A DNA stretch of 64,000 bases from Muraenolepis orangiensis. Its lineage: Eukaryota > Chordata > Actinopteri > Gadiformes > Muraenolepididae. Position numbers and translations under genes: made by a program. The DNA lies in NCBI GenBank assembly GCA_027704905.1, contig CM051005.1, forward strand, positions 26,720,245 to 26,784,244, in the 5' to 3' direction. The notes under the pieces are model-generated. The model did not search any database and was not told the origin of the DNA. It saw nothing but the letters and a program-made list of their open reading frames with translations. Position 1 is the stretch's first letter. Each line of letters starts with the position of its first letter. Shown here in pieces: positions 1 to 10,509 of the stretch.

Positions 1-194
1 GACACTGCAAAGCATTATTAACACATTGTAGTTACAATAGCTAATCCAGTAATACACATTAACTATCAATTAACCAATGGTAGAGTAAAATGGTTTTCAT
101 GTTTATTATTGGTATTCATGTTAATGTTCTGATTTAAAAAGGTTAGGGTTAACTCTAACCCCAATGCAAATGCTTTATAATAATGCTTATTACT
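1..194. other. unassigned AT-rich sequence
   Basis: AT-rich sequence with no open frame or repeat structure that I recognise. It leads into the dispersed repeat that begins near 195. Confidence 0.4.
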
Positions 195-390
195 GCAATA
201 ACAAATGTTAATTAATGAATGGCTAATGAATGTGTTATAACGTGTCACCATACATTTTATATACTTCCCAGTGTGACATCTGTAGTGTTTAACTACTTGG
301 TAGGCAAATCAGAGATGGTCCTCCACCAAATTTGTCTCAAATATGTGGCTGTTGAAGCCATCCTGTATGCAAAATGTGAGGGAAGTAGTT
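195..390 (+). repeat. dispersed repeat family R1, copy 1
   Basis: This stretch is clearly similar, in the same orientation, to 10510-10672. Both contain a block reading 'aatgtgttataacgtgtcac', then 'cttcccagtgt', then 'gtggctgt.aagccatc.tgtatgca'. No terminal repeats or coding potential are visible, so the class is unknown. Copy 1 ends just before the 3' tail of an L2 fragment; copy 2 lies within a TG array. Confidence 0.6.
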
Positions 391-394
391 CGAT

Positions 395-1425
395 ACAAGA
401 TACAAGATACAAGATACAAGATACAAGATTTTTACTGGCCATTTGTAACAAGTACATAGGAATGTTTACTCCCCATTACCTCCCACAGTATAAATCTCCA
501 AAACACCATACAAATAAAAAATATTATGTACAATAAAATAAACAAAGAAAGAGCAGCAAAGTGACTTAAGTGATATGTATGTTTGTTTTCTTTTTTTTAC
601 AAAAATCTTCCAAAAGCATTTAAAGTGCCAGTAGTGCAGCAGCATCATGAATACAGTGCAGTACAGTGCAGTAACTGTGATAAGTCCAGAAAGTCCAACA
701 AAGTATGTAAATGTAATGTTAATGACATGTTATGAAAGAGAAAGTGGCAGCACTCCTAGCAGTTCAGTAGGCGTGGGTAAAAACGATCCTTAAACCTGGT
801 AGTCCTTGCTGTACGGATGCTGCGCAACTGGCGACCAGACGGTAGGGGGGAGAAGAGATGGTGTCCAGGGTGGTTGTAGTCCTTTATGATGGACATGGCC
901 TTCTTCCGATATCTGATCCTACAGATCTCCTCAATGCATGGAAGTGCACACCCGATGATCTTCTCTGCCGTCCTCACGACCCTCTGGATGGCTTTCTTGT
1001 CCTGTGCAGTGGTGTTGCCGTACCACACAGTGACGCCACCCGTCAGGACGCTCTACGGGGCCACGGTAGAAGTTCACTAGCCACCTTTAGCCTATTCTGC
1101 TTTTCCTGAGGTACTGCAGGGCATAGAGGCGCTGGTGTGCCTTATTCAGCATAACCTCTGTGTTGCGGATCCAGGCCAGGTCGTCGGAAATCTGTACCAC
1201 AAGGAAATGGAAGCAGCTGACGAATTCCACCGGTGTCCCGTCCAGGCTGATGGTGGCCTGGGTGCCCCGGTGGCTCCTGAAGTCCACTTAGTCATGCTTA
1301 GTCAGCGGGACTATCTCATCTCTGTACTCCGTATCGTCGCCCTCACTTATCAGGGCGCTGACTTTGGTGTCGTCTGCAAACTTGATAACCCGATATTTGC
1401 TGTGCGTGGCAGTACAGTCATGTAT
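395..1425 (-). mobile_element. L2/CR1-type LINE fragment (3' half of ORF2 and tail)
   Basis: On the minus strand this encodes the end of a LINE reverse transcriptase. The catalytic motif FADD is readable near 1375-1385, followed by 'FLVVQISDDLAW', 'LNKAHQRLYALQYLRKS' and the C-terminal 'VRTAEKIIGCALPCIEEI' and 'TRFKDRFYPRLLNC'. Frames shift between these blocks, so the gene is dead. The 3' untranslated part ends at 395-430 in a tandem 7-base tail (GATACAA read on plus), as is usual for L2-like elements. Everything upstream of the RT palm is missing: it is 5'-truncated. The same family recurs many times in the window. Confidence 0.85.
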
Positions 1426-1558
1426 AGTATATAGTCAGTATAGTATATAGTGTTAAATTGTTGGAGATTCATACTGCGGGAGGGAATGGGAAGTAAGTGT
1501 TCCAATGTACCTGTTGCACTTGGCAATTACAAATATTGAATGAATGAATGAATGAATG
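1426..1558 (+). mobile_element. L2-type LINE 3' tail
   Basis: This is a 3' untranslated tail in the orientation opposite to its neighbour. It carries the family signature 'ttcatactgcgggagg', 'atggg.agtaag' and 'ttccaatgtac', and ends in (TGAA)n at 1538-1557. It starts where the minus-strand fragment ends, so two insertions of one family abut head to head. Confidence 0.75.
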
Positions 1559-1619
1559 GGACGGTAAAAATACAAAAAACTGTGTACTTAGTAGAAATCT
1601 TGAATCCTGAAAAAACTCT

Positions 1620-1715
1620 ACCATAAACTGGATTCTTCATCACCCTGTATCATTGTCATTGGGAGGAGCCCTCAAGCAGCCATTTTAATGGCTTGTGGCA
1701 GCATCGGCTGCTACA
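1620..1715 (+). repeat. LTR-like dispersed repeat R2, partial copy
   Basis: The segment shares 'ataaactggattc', 'gggaggagccctcaag' and 'aatggc.tgtggcagc' with 26160-26385 (opposite strand) and 57655-57755. Only the right-hand part of the family is present here. See the 57460-57755 entry for the fuller copy. Confidence 0.6.
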
Positions 1716-1917
1716 ACAGGGTTCACCTTTTGACCTTTTGAACTCAAACTCGCACAAAGAGCATAATTCACGTGAGCCTGGAACCCGTCTCATCAATGTT
1801 CAGCGCCGGCGTAACCCCTCACTCACACACACGGATGTGTGTCGGGACTACATTTCCCAGAGGACCACGGCAACATCCTGACTGTCAGTCAGTCAGCCAG
1901 CTGCACCGCCATGTACC

Positions 1918-1939
1918 ATGTGTGTGTGTGTGAGTGTCT

Positions 1940-2016
<77 letters not shown>

Positions 2017-2132
2017 TGTGTGAGTCTGAATGTGTGTGTACACACGGTAAATATGTTTGTAGATAGATATGGCCTTTGGGTAAACATTCAGCATAGTAAT
2101 TGTGTGTGTGTGTGTCTATGTGTATTTGTGTG

Positions 2133-2230
<98 letters not shown>

Positions 2231-2238
2231 TGTGTGCG
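1918..2238. repeat. (TG)n microsatellite, two long tracts
   Basis: Two TG runs (about 1918-2036 and 2100-2238) are separated by about 60 bases of unique sequence that includes 'gtaaatatgtttgtagatag'. Interruptions are mostly TGAG, TGTT and TGTC variants. Confidence 0.97.
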
Positions 2239-2532
2239 TGTAGCTGTGCAGTTGGCTCTGTGTTAAGTTTGTATCCCTCCTCATTCGGCGGACATACATT
2301 TCATATCTAATTAGGGGATGAGGTGTCAAAACAGTGGGGGGCTTTGCCCATCCAAAGTCTTAGCTAGCTAAGACACCAACGCACTGCCTAGCGTCTCATT
2401 AAAGAGCAGCGAGATGGGCCTGACTTAATAACTGCTGGCTCCCCCTTTGTAGCTTAATGAAGAAGTAAATCCCAGAATACATGTGTGCTGCTGTCTCCAT
2501 CCAGCAGCCTATTGTCAGCGCACACGTGGAGA

Positions 2533-2533
<1 letters not shown>
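2239..2533. other. unassigned sequence
   Basis: No coding frame or repeat recognised between the TG tracts and the CA tract. Confidence 0.4.

Positions 2534-2580
<47 letters not shown>
2534..2580. repeat. (CA)n microsatellite
   Basis: About 22 CA units beside the sequence 'gtggagacacacac'. Confidence 0.97.
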
Positions 2581-2582
<2 letters not shown>

Positions 2583-2584
2583 TG

Positions 2585-3105
2585 CACAATTAAACACATG
2601 TACATATCATCCATAAGTCACTATATTGTTCTTTTTATTGTAATTGTTATTGTATATAGTATGTTTATAGTGTAGTGCTTTTGGAAGTTCATACTGCAGG
2701 AGGAAATGGGGAGTAAACATTGGAATGGAGTACATGGTGCTGTGACGTTCCACATATGGTCCCATAGTGGGCGCTGTTATCCTGTGTCCTGTGTGGGGTG
2801 TCTTCTGTTTCCAGATAGACCACCAGGTGTACCCAATGTTGTTAATTGTCCTGGAGACAATAAGATCAGCCCAGGGTCATGGATCTCGCTCTCTTTCTCG
2901 TCGACCAGCAGCCATTTTAGTTGTGGTTATCATTTTCTCTAATCATTATTTCAATCCAACCTTTTCTGTAATATACCATCCATTATTTTCTTCATTAAAT
3001 ATACTATTAATGATAACCATGTGTGATCTCCCTCTTTGTTGCATTGTCAAGAGCCAGGCAAGCGTAACAGTGCATATGGCAAATAAAAACATCTTGAACA
3101 CACAC
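2585..3105 (+). mobile_element. L2-type LINE 3' tail split by a solo LTR
   Basis: The left part (2585-2740) has the L2 3' tail signature 'ttcatactgcaggagg' and 'atggggagtaaacatt'. The right part (3070-3102), 'atggcaaataaaaacatcttgaa', is the normal end of the same tail. Between them lies the LTR at 2741-3069. Removing that LTR and one 4-base duplicate restores the usual order of the tail. Confidence 0.8.
2741..3069. mobile_element. solo LTR (329 bp) with 4-bp target duplication
   Basis: The element begins TGTGACG and ends CGTAACA, short imperfect inverted ends with the usual TG...CA. It is flanked by GTGC on both sides (2737-2740 and 3070-3073). It has no open frame, primer site or internal region, so it fits a solo LTR left by recombination between two LTRs. 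Because it splits a recognisable L2 tail, both boundaries can be placed exactly. The retrotransposon family is not identified, and a 4-bp duplication fits Ty3/gypsy or ERV-like elements. Confidence 0.75.
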
Positions 3106-3765
3106 AAGTGAGTGTATGCTGGTTGACTCCAGAAAAGCAACTTGTGAAATAAAAATACTAATAAACATTATAAAAATCCTAATAAACATGGCATACCTTT
3201 ACATGGGTCTCTGGTCGCCTGCTGTGCTGCCGCCTACACTTAGTTCACTAAAAATAAATACTCAAACACACCACTATTCAGATGAAAGATGTTGTTTAAT
3301 TGTCACATGTATAATAAGGTGCAGTGTACAACTTGCAGTGGAATGTTATAGACAGCTCCAAAGATGTGCTCAAAATTACAAAAATTACAAAACTACAATA
3401 ATTACAAAACATTGTAATATACATATCGACATAATTGCAGTATACATATGAATATAGCAGTATTAACAGTATAACAGTATACATAAATAAATATAAAGTG
3501 TAAATTGAGGTTGGAGGATTGATTTTGCTCCGGCAGGAAGTAATGGTCAATGGCCTTCAATTACTGCTCCACCCCTATTCATCCCTTCTGGAATGCCAGG
3601 TCCAGGGCCTACCTGTCACACCTGCCAGGTTGCCTGGTTCCTTTTATGTGACTTCAAACAGACCTCCTAAAGTATGACGAGAGAAGTATCCTGAGTACAC
3701 CATTCCATACACACGATGAAAAAATATATTTTGTGATTTTAATAAAACCATCAACTTTTTTCAAT
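3106..3765. other. unassigned AT-rich sequence, possibly an old LINE 3' UTR
   Basis: The part at 3285-3545 is A-rich with many near-repeats of 'ttacaaaa' and 'acagtata'. Read on the minus strand it resembles a LINE 3' untranslated region running to 'tgtgacaattaaacaac'. I cannot assign a family. Confidence 0.3.
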
Positions 3766-4054
3766 CAGTGGTGAAGTATCAGGGCCTTCAAGGTATTCAG
3801 AGAAAACCCTGGAACCCTCAGATTGTATTAATAACATTTTATAAAATTTTAATAAAATTAATAAATAAGAATCGTATCTGTGTTGTTGATACGTTATATT
3901 ACAGTATTATGTTGATTTGTTTGTCTTCTCGGTCCATGCACTACGCATTTGAGTGGTTTTGTGTTAGAAAATAAATTCAACCAATCAGATATTTTTCTAG
4001 GTTGCTGGGAAGAATATTCTTCAACCAAAGTATTCCCGCAAATGCTTTGAACGA

Positions 4055-4268
4055 TCCCCGTCACCACTGCATGTGTGAAAAGGACTTTTTCCGCCCTCAA
4101 ACGGATAAAAACATGCGAGGAACAGAACAGGACGACTCACTGCATTTGCTTCCATAGCTATTGAAAGGCAACTTCTTTTGGATCTGAAAAGCAGTGATCA
4201 GCTTTATGACCGGGTTATCGATAAAACATTTATCCAGAAGGACAGGAGAATGGATTTCGTCTTTAAAT
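4055..4268 (+). pseudogene. hAT transposase C-terminal (dimerisation) remnant
   Basis: Starting at 4060 the frame reads 'VTTACVKRTFSALKRIKT', which matches the conserved block of the hAT C-terminal dimerisation region (consensus-like VTTASxERxFSxLKxIKT). A frameshift near 4115 moves the reading to a second frame giving 'RLTAFASIAIERQLLLDL' and then 'YDRVIDKTFIQKDRRMDF'. In intact elements this region drives transposase multimerisation; the catalytic DDE part is not present here. The frameshift and missing N-terminal part make it a pseudogene. The same block is present more degraded in copy B on the minus strand. Confidence 0.8.
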
Positions 4269-4448
4269 TAACATCATTGGTGAGTGAGACTCATTTGTCT
4301 TTGCTGGTTTTGGCGCAGTGTTGCATCTCGTTGAGCTGGTGTCATTTTGTTTCGACACACTTATTGAATGATTAGTTAATGGCTGTCTTGGGTTTGTTAA
4401 GCATTGTTGTGCATTTAAATTGAGAGTTGATCTTTCTTTGCATCGCTT

Positions 4449-4712
4449 AACGTGAAAAGGCTTAACGTAACTAAGAGTTACAAAACCGTGATCAATAATC
4501 ACCTAATTTCTCTGGCATATGTCTTGTCATTAGCACTTTCACCTGTCCAAATATCTCAACTTAAATCCTCCAATTATGGACGTTATGTGACATTAAGGGT
4601 TTTCCTCTCTTTTGAAAGGGCTAATGACAAGACATATGCCATATGAGATATTTTGTGATTATTGATCGCTGTTTTGGAACTTTAAGTTACGTTAAGCCTT
4701 TTCACGTATTGT
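4449..4712. repeat. long imperfect palindrome inside hAT copy A
   Basis: The left arm (4449-4545) starts 'cttaacgtgaaaaggctt' and includes 'ggcatatgtcttgtcatt'. The right arm (4617-4712) is its reverse complement with a few changes. The loop is about 70 bases. The same structure is larger in copy B (20338-20722). Confidence 0.85.
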
Positions 4713-4880
4713 TTTAGACTGTCCCTTTCATTGATAGCCTGTGTGGTGGTCTGTGTTGGGCTGTTACTTCACTATGGACACTGCTTTGCCAACTATGGTC
4801 GACTTGTAAATTGGCTGCGACAATCTGATCTGCCTAAATGAGATAACGCATAAAGTGACTGCCTCCGTGACGTCCATCCG

Positions 4881-4949
4881 TGTGTGTGTGCATGTGTGTG
4901 TGTTGCATGACTGTGCATGTGTGTGTGTGCGCGCGTATGTGTGTGTGTG

Positions 4950-5041
<92 letters not shown>

Positions 5042-5092
5042 CGTGCCCATGTATGCGTGCTTGCGTGTGTGCGCGTGTGTGTGAGCGTGTGC
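4881..5092. repeat. (TG)n microsatellite
   Basis: Long TG run with GCGTGC and TGAC variants at both margins. It replaces the expected right end of the hAT copy. Confidence 0.97.
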
Positions 5093-6185
5093 AAAACCAA
5101 AGTAGTGCCACTTTCTAATGGATTGTAATACCCTTGAGGAGGCCCATGCTAAAACAACTTTTCATCTCCAACAATTACTCAGGAATTCATAGGCGGAGGA
5201 CCTGGAGCGGATATTAGACGAATACAGAATACAGAATTAGAAATATGCCTCGGAAGGGGAATCTACCGTTAGTTATACATTCAGGAAGAGTTGTGTTTAT
5301 GTAGCCCATCACCTCAAGACATCAGGGGGAGCTTCAGAGAGGAGTTTGACATTGTCACTTTGTTAGCGATTCATCTCAGCGGCGGTCACATGTTTTGTAA
5401 ACCCAGGGGGGGGACGGCATGACAGAGCGGCAACTGCCGCGCTAACACAAACCCGGCGGGAATTACCCCATGTCATTGATTAAAATTAAAATATAGCATA
5501 AATCCCCCCTCCCCCCAAACACAAATATTTTTTTTTTGCCAGGGTTTTGGAATTTAGAATAAAAATGATTCATTTTTATTTTAAATGATGAAGCATTTGA
5601 AGATAAAAAAAAGATAATAATAATAAAGATTAGAGAAGAGTGCAGGGACCTCAAAACACAGTGACGGACGGACGGACGGACGCGGAGAGCTAAATTGCAA
5701 AATCTCCCCACGAGCGACGCGCTGCTCCATCAGAAGCAGCGAGGAGGACTAACTCCAGACCACATTAGGATTCATTAGTTTTATCCTAACTGTTTGTGTG
5801 GAGCAGAAGCAGTCTCCGTAAACGGATTCGTTCCACCCTAATCTCCCCCTTTCTATTTTCAACAATCAACTACCTCATGACTGCCTGTTTTTCCCGGCAA
5901 CCTCGTGGCGACGCCCCGCGGCGTCCTGGAATAGAATCCTAATAAAACTTTTAAAAATAGAACCACACAGGAAGGATCGCATGAGATGGCTCCTAGTGGA
6001 TGCATGTGTGTCATGACTTGTAAAAGCGCTTTGGATAAAGGCAGTCCATTTACCATTTTACCATATAGAGTCATATGCAGAGTCATTGCCTATCTTCCAC
6101 TGCAGGCTGAAAACTCATCTCTTCAGAAAACACAACCCAGATCCTTCCTCCTAGCGCATCCTCTTCAATGTTTACTAGTGTCTTA
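5093..6185. other. unassigned sequence with a (GGAC)n block
   Basis: No coding frame is recognised. There is a short tandem GGAC block at 5662-5685, an AT-rich stretch at 5560-5630, and at 6016-6035 the motif 'gcgctttggataaaggc', typical of the 3' ends of fish non-LTR elements. Confidence 0.4.
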
Positions 6186-6447
6186 CTAAGTAGATTATTA
6201 GGTAGATATTGTTCTAGATATTGTTCTATCTTGTTTGCCAACTTATTGTTCTTTTACCTTACTGTACTTTTACCTGAACTTATTGTACTTTTACCTGAGC
6301 ACTGGTTCAGTTCTTGGAGACTTGGGGCACATTTGACTTCTGGTGACGAGTTGTTCTCTTACCTTCCTTTGTTGAAACACACTATTGTAAGTCACTTTGG
6401 ATAAAAGCGTCTGCTAAATGACTGTAATGTAATGTAATGTAATGTAA
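6186..6447 (+). repeat. non-LTR element 3' end with (TGTAA)n tail, copy 1
   Basis: The segment runs from 'ttaggtagatattgttctag' to 'ggataaaagcgtctgctaaatg' and then tandem TGTAA. It matches 31105-31350 along its whole length. The 'aaagcgtctgctaaatg' ending is a very common fish retroposon 3' tail. No coding frame survives, so I cannot tell a LINE end from a SINE. Confidence 0.75.
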
Positions 6448-6596
6448 TGTAATGAAATGTAATGTAATATGCATGCGATATAATGTAATATGCATGCGGA
6501 AATCACATGATTTCCCAGAGAGGTGAAGCAACATGTTCATCCCACGACGAAGACGCCACTTTGTTCAACTTTACAGCTTGTGTCAGAATTTTAGGG

Positions 6597-6788
6597 GCAG
6601 AGATTTAGGTGTGGCAGGATAGATCTGTCTGGTAGGACTTGGCCTTGGAACCGGAGGGACGCCAGTTCAAGTCCCAAAAACACCTGGACACTGCCGTGGT
6701 GCCCTTGAGCAAGGCACCCGACCCCTACACTGCTCCCCGGGCAGCTGTATATACAATGGCAGCCCACTTCTTCTTTTACTAGGATGTT
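6597..6788 (+). mobile_element. tRNA-derived SINE, copy 1
   Basis: The tRNA-like head has a degenerate A box ('gtctggtagg') and a B box-like 'agttcaagtccc'. It is followed by the body 'cccttgagcaaggcaccc', 'ctgctccccgggcagctgtat' and 'cactaggatg'-like sequence. Copies at 28545-28797 (minus) and 50768-51033 share this order. The layout fits a V-SINE-like family, but the family name is not verified. Confidence 0.75.
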
Positions 6789-6827
6789 AGAGTAAGTGCA
6801 AATGTTTAAGTCAACAAAACGCAATTT

Positions 6828-7405
6828 GAAAGATACAAGATACAAGATTGGCCAATTGCAACAGGTACATTGGAATGCTTACTCCCCATTCCCTCCCTCC
6901 CAAAACAAAACAATACCATAAAAATACTATATACAATAAAAATAAACAAAAAAAGAGCAGCAAAGTGACTGTTAAATGATATGTATGTGTTGAATGTACA
7001 TGTTTTTTTGGTTGTTGTTTTTTTTACAAAAATCTTTGAAAGCATTTAAAGTGCCAGTAGTGCAGCAGCATCCATACATACAGTGCAGTAACTGTGATGA
7101 GTCCAGAAAGTCCAGCAAAGTATGTAAGTGTAATGTTAATGACAATGTTATGAAATTGAAAGTGGCAGCACTCTAAGGATAAAAACTATCCTTATCTTCA
7201 GTTTCAGGACCAGCTTGGAGGGAACGATGGTGTTGAACGCTGAGCTGTAGTCAGTGAACAGCAGTCTGACGTAGGTGTCCCTCCAGTCTAGGTGCTGCAG
7301 GGTTGTGTGTAGTGCCAGGGAGATGGCGTCGTCTACAGCTATATGGGTATATGCTGTTGGGAATTCCTTCTTTAGGCGTAGCTCTGATTGAGTTAGCTCA
7401 CGCAT
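6828..7405 (-). mobile_element. L2-type LINE fragment with internal deletion
   Basis: On the minus strand the RT core is readable at the right ('AVDDAISLALHTTLQHLDW' and 'TDYSSAFNTIVPSKL', the RT motif A region). It jumps near 7195 directly to the 3' untranslated region, ending in tandem GATACAA at 6828-6846. The palm FADD, the thumb and the C-terminal part are deleted. In the wider family the Asp in 'TDYSSAFN' is a catalytic residue. Confidence 0.8.
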
Positions 7406-7765
7406 GGCTGTATTTGTTCATGGTTATATCCATTCCCACAGGAGTGTGTTAAGACCAAACATCTCCACGCTAATTCACTTTCAAACAAATGATCTCCGTC
7501 TTCCTTGAGGGGCGTGGCCTCCCAAACGGCCCAACGTTCCATTATGTGTTTACAAACTCTAATTGAACCCCAAACAGGAGAGCAAAGAAAACACAAGATG
7601 GAGTGCGAAGTCATTTCCTGGGAGTCAATAGGCTCTGACAGAGGGGGGATTTTGAGTGTGTCAATGTCGACATGCAACAACATCAAACAGTTCTCCTCGA
7701 GCTTTGATTCTCATTTCATAGGGAATATAATTGCTCTCAATGGAGCCCCCAGTGACAGCCTTACT
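7406..7765. other. unassigned sequence
   Basis: Unique-looking sequence with no coding frame or repeat that I recognise. Confidence 0.4.
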
Positions 7766-7872
7766 TCTTCTTGTTCTCCTTCTCCTTCTCCTTCTTGTTC
7801 TCCTTCTCCTTCTTGTTCTTGTTTTCCTTGTTCTTGTTCTTGTTCTTGTTCTTGTTCTTCTTCTTCTTCTTT
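7766..7872. repeat. polypyrimidine tract (CTT/TTCTTG-rich)
   Basis: Imperfect repeats of TTCTTG and CTTCTC make an almost pure pyrimidine strand over about 100 bases. It encodes low-complexity frames in every direction that are not genes. Confidence 0.9.
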
Positions 7873-8089
7873 TCTCATAATGAGTATGTTTCCAGCACAA
7901 TTCCACAAGGAGTCTATTTTTTTCCCGTACACACTTTCCTCCGTGAGATCAATCAGCCTCCTGTCCCGCAAACATGGAAAGTTATTTTGTCACAACAGAC
8001 AATGTTTTTGTCTTCCATTTCTTTGTGTCATACTTGTTTCTGGAATTTTTGCTTGTGATAGAGAGAGTTTTTCCTTTTGGTTCAGCGGC

Positions 8090-8225
8090 GCTGGGTTTTT
8101 GGGTTCTTTCTTGTATATTTCATATTCTTTATGAGTATCTTGAGGATTGTGCGACAATTTTCGTTGACAAAATGATGACAATAAAAGGCACTCTGACTCA
8201 GATTCAGATTCAGATTCTGATGGGT
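8090..8225 (+). mobile_element. LINE 3' tail with (GATTCA)n end
   Basis: The segment includes 'cttgaggattgtg', 'tgatgacaataaaaggc' and a tandem 'cagatt' end. The same order ('cttgaggattg', 'gacaataaaggcc', 'tgattctg') is seen at 48940-49010. It is a 5'-truncated 3' UTR without coding sequence. Confidence 0.6.
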
Positions 8226-8271
8226 GATACCAGTCTACCTGCCGCCCTCTCTCCTGTTCTATTTCTTATAG

Positions 8272-9480
8272 GCTAAGCCGTTTAGGCTTGTGGCGGTTAC
8301 ATCCCGGCATTGTCAGACTAATCTGGCAGAGGTTTGGGACGGCCCAGGTGGATCTGTTTGCATCCAGTGAGAATTCCCACTGCTAGATGTGGTTCTCTCT
8401 CAACCCGAAGGACCTGCTGGAGGTGGATGTGATGGTGCACACATCGTGGCCGCGAACGCTTTTGTGTTTCCAGGACAGGAGAGGCAGTCGCTCATTCTGG
8501 TAGCCCCAGAGAGCCGATCAGCTAACAAGCTGGACATGACCAGGGGCGCTATCGGACACTGCGTTGGAATCAGGGGCCATGCTCCCTGCTCCTAGCGAGG
8601 GACAGGAAAAAAAGTTTTGCTCAGAGCTGTTACAATGCGTAACGTTGCTACTCACATAAAGCTATTCCCCCTTGTCACTCTGCAGTGTCTCAACGACTCA
8701 TCGGGTTAAAGAGTGACCGGGTATTCGTACTGTATTATATTTGCGTTTGAATATCCCGCCAACTCTTTATTGATGATATGCATGTGTCTTTCTTGAGCAT
8801 TGCATTGATTGACATGTTGCGTGCGATATAACGTGCTTGGTTGGCATATACGTAGTCTACTCGCGACTACGTCACCGGCCGGCTTCTCACACTAGTTGAA
8901 TAATTAGTGGGCGCGGGCGGGGATTTGATTACATTTGCATATTTGCAGCGCGGGGCAATGCCGCTCTTTTTCTTCCTCCGCCTCACTCGTAGGGCGAACA
9001 TAGGAGGAATATTGTAATATATATATACTGTTTTCTATTAAGAAATTCATGCGTGAGTCGAATAGTTGAGACTCGCCCTATTCTCTGTATTAACAGCTTT
9101 GCGTGTTTCATGGAAGAGTTGGGTATTTTATTGGGGATGTGGTGTTTACACTTCACATCTTCTTGAGTCCGGTGTGCCCCGGGAACCTCGGTCCAGCAGG
9201 GGTACATTTATCGAGCTCCGCTTGCAGCTTCGCCTTAGCCCATAAGGCTAAGCCTAGACGGCGTAGCCTATAAGAAATATAATGATTGTTATGTTATTAT
9301 AACTCTAGTTCTATGATTATAGGCGTAGCCCACCTGCTGCACCCCCATTGCTGAAAGAAACAGCCGCTAACGCACTAGCTGAGGTATTGCTGACACATTG
9401 TTGTCCGCAAAACAAACAAAGCCTTTGAGAGAACAGCGCTCCTCATGCGCCTGTGCCATCCCGCTGACCTGGATCGGGAA
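8272..9480 (+). mobile_element. DIRS-like tyrosine-recombinase retrotransposon fragment
   Basis: The plus strand at 8275-8500 reads 'HPGIVRLIWQRFG', 'AQVDLFASSENSHC' and 'VMVHTSWPRTLLCFQD', then 'LILVAPES' in another frame. This resembles the RNase H to linker part of DIRS1-type pol (VDLFASxENxHC...WPRTLL). Several frameshifts and a stop are present. Downstream, 9225-9330 has the duplicated words 'ggctaagcctagacggcgtagcc' and 'tataggcgtagccc', which recall the terminal repeats of fish DIRS elements. No recombinase block is readable. The right boundary is uncertain. Confidence 0.55.
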
Positions 9481-9535
9481 CATCTCTCTACTCTTTACAT
9501 GCAGCAACATGTGCATGTGTATGAACTGTGCATGT

Positions 9536-10147
9536 GTAAACAGTGTGTGAATGTACTGTGGGTGTGTGTACAGTGTGTTTGTGTACTGTGTGTGTGTGTA
9601 CTGTGTGTGTACAGTATGTGTGGGTACTGTGTGTGTGTACAGTGTGTGTGTGTGTACAGTGTGTGTACAGTGTGTGTGTACAGTGTGTGTGTGTGTACTG
9701 TTTGCGTGTGTGAACTGTGTGTGTGCGTACTCTGTGTATGTACAGTGAGTGTGTGTACTGTGTACAGTGTGTGTACTGTGTACAGTGTGTGTAGTCTGTG
9801 TGAACTGTGTGTGTACTGTGTGAACTGTGTGTGTGTGTGTGTACAGTGTGTGTGTGTGTGTGTACTGTTGTTTGTTTACAGTGTGTGTGTGTGTGTCCTG
9901 TGTGTACTGTGTATAGGGTGTACTGTGTGTGTGTGTGTGTGTGTGTGTGCATGTGTGAACAGTGTGTGTATGTACTGTGGGTGTGTGTAATGTGTGTGTG
10001 TGTATAGTGTGTGTGAACAGTATGTATGTGTGTACTGTGTACACACATACATACAGTGTGTATGTGTGTACTGTGTACACACATACATACAGTGTGTGTG
10101 TGTGTGTGTGTGTGCGTGTGTGTGTGTGTGTGTGTACAGTGTGTGTG

Positions 10148-10187
<40 letters not shown>

Positions 10188-10500
10188 AGTGTGTGTGTAT
10201 GTACAGTGTGTGTGTGTGTGTGTACTGTGTGTGTACTGTGTATGTGTGTACTGTGTGTGTGAACAGTGTGTTTGTATACGGTGTGTGTGTCTGTGTGTGT
10301 GTACTGTGTATGTACAGTGTGTGTGTATACTGTGTGTGTTTGTACAGCTTGTGTACTGTGTACAGTGTGTGTACTGTGTGTGTGTGTGTGTGTGTACTGT
10401 GTGTGTGTACTTTGTGTGTTTACAGTGTGTGTGTGTCATATGTGTGTACAGGGTGTACTGTGTGTGTGTGTAATGTGGGTGTGTGTACAGTGTGTGCAAA
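9536..10500. repeat. degenerate TG/TACTG/TACAG array, part 1
   Basis: TG runs of 6-14 bases are separated at irregular spacing by TACTG, TACAG and GAACAG spacers. This gives Cys/Val- or His/Thr-rich frames in all readings that are not genes. A strong hairpin lies at 10020-10054. Confidence 0.95.
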
Positions 10501-10509
10501 CGCTATACA

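Larger units (their letters stand above)
3766..4880 (+). mobile_element. hAT DNA transposon fragment, copy A
   Basis: The left end CAGTGGTGAAG at 3766 is a typical hAT terminus and matches the ends of copy B (20087-21661), which is in the opposite orientation. The order is end, noncoding sequence, C-terminal transposase remnant (4055-4268), a palindrome (4449-4712), then sequence (4735-4880) matching 20160-20320 in reverse. The right terminus is missing: the element runs into a TG tract at 4880. It is therefore a truncated, dead copy. Confidence 0.8.

Noticed and set aside
1885..2329. Long His/Thr and Cys/Val frames over TG tracts (also near 4764-5128, 9367-12291, 22920-24185, 25264-25758, 37214-37729, 47761-48164, 49534-50406)
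   Set aside because: Pure translation of dinucleotide repeats in all frames on both strands. No start context, domain or codon signal.
7505..8134. 209-codon frame with a Ser/Cys/Pro-rich middle and hydrophobic end
   Set aside because: The middle is the polypyrimidine tract; the flanks show no family and overlap several equal frames.
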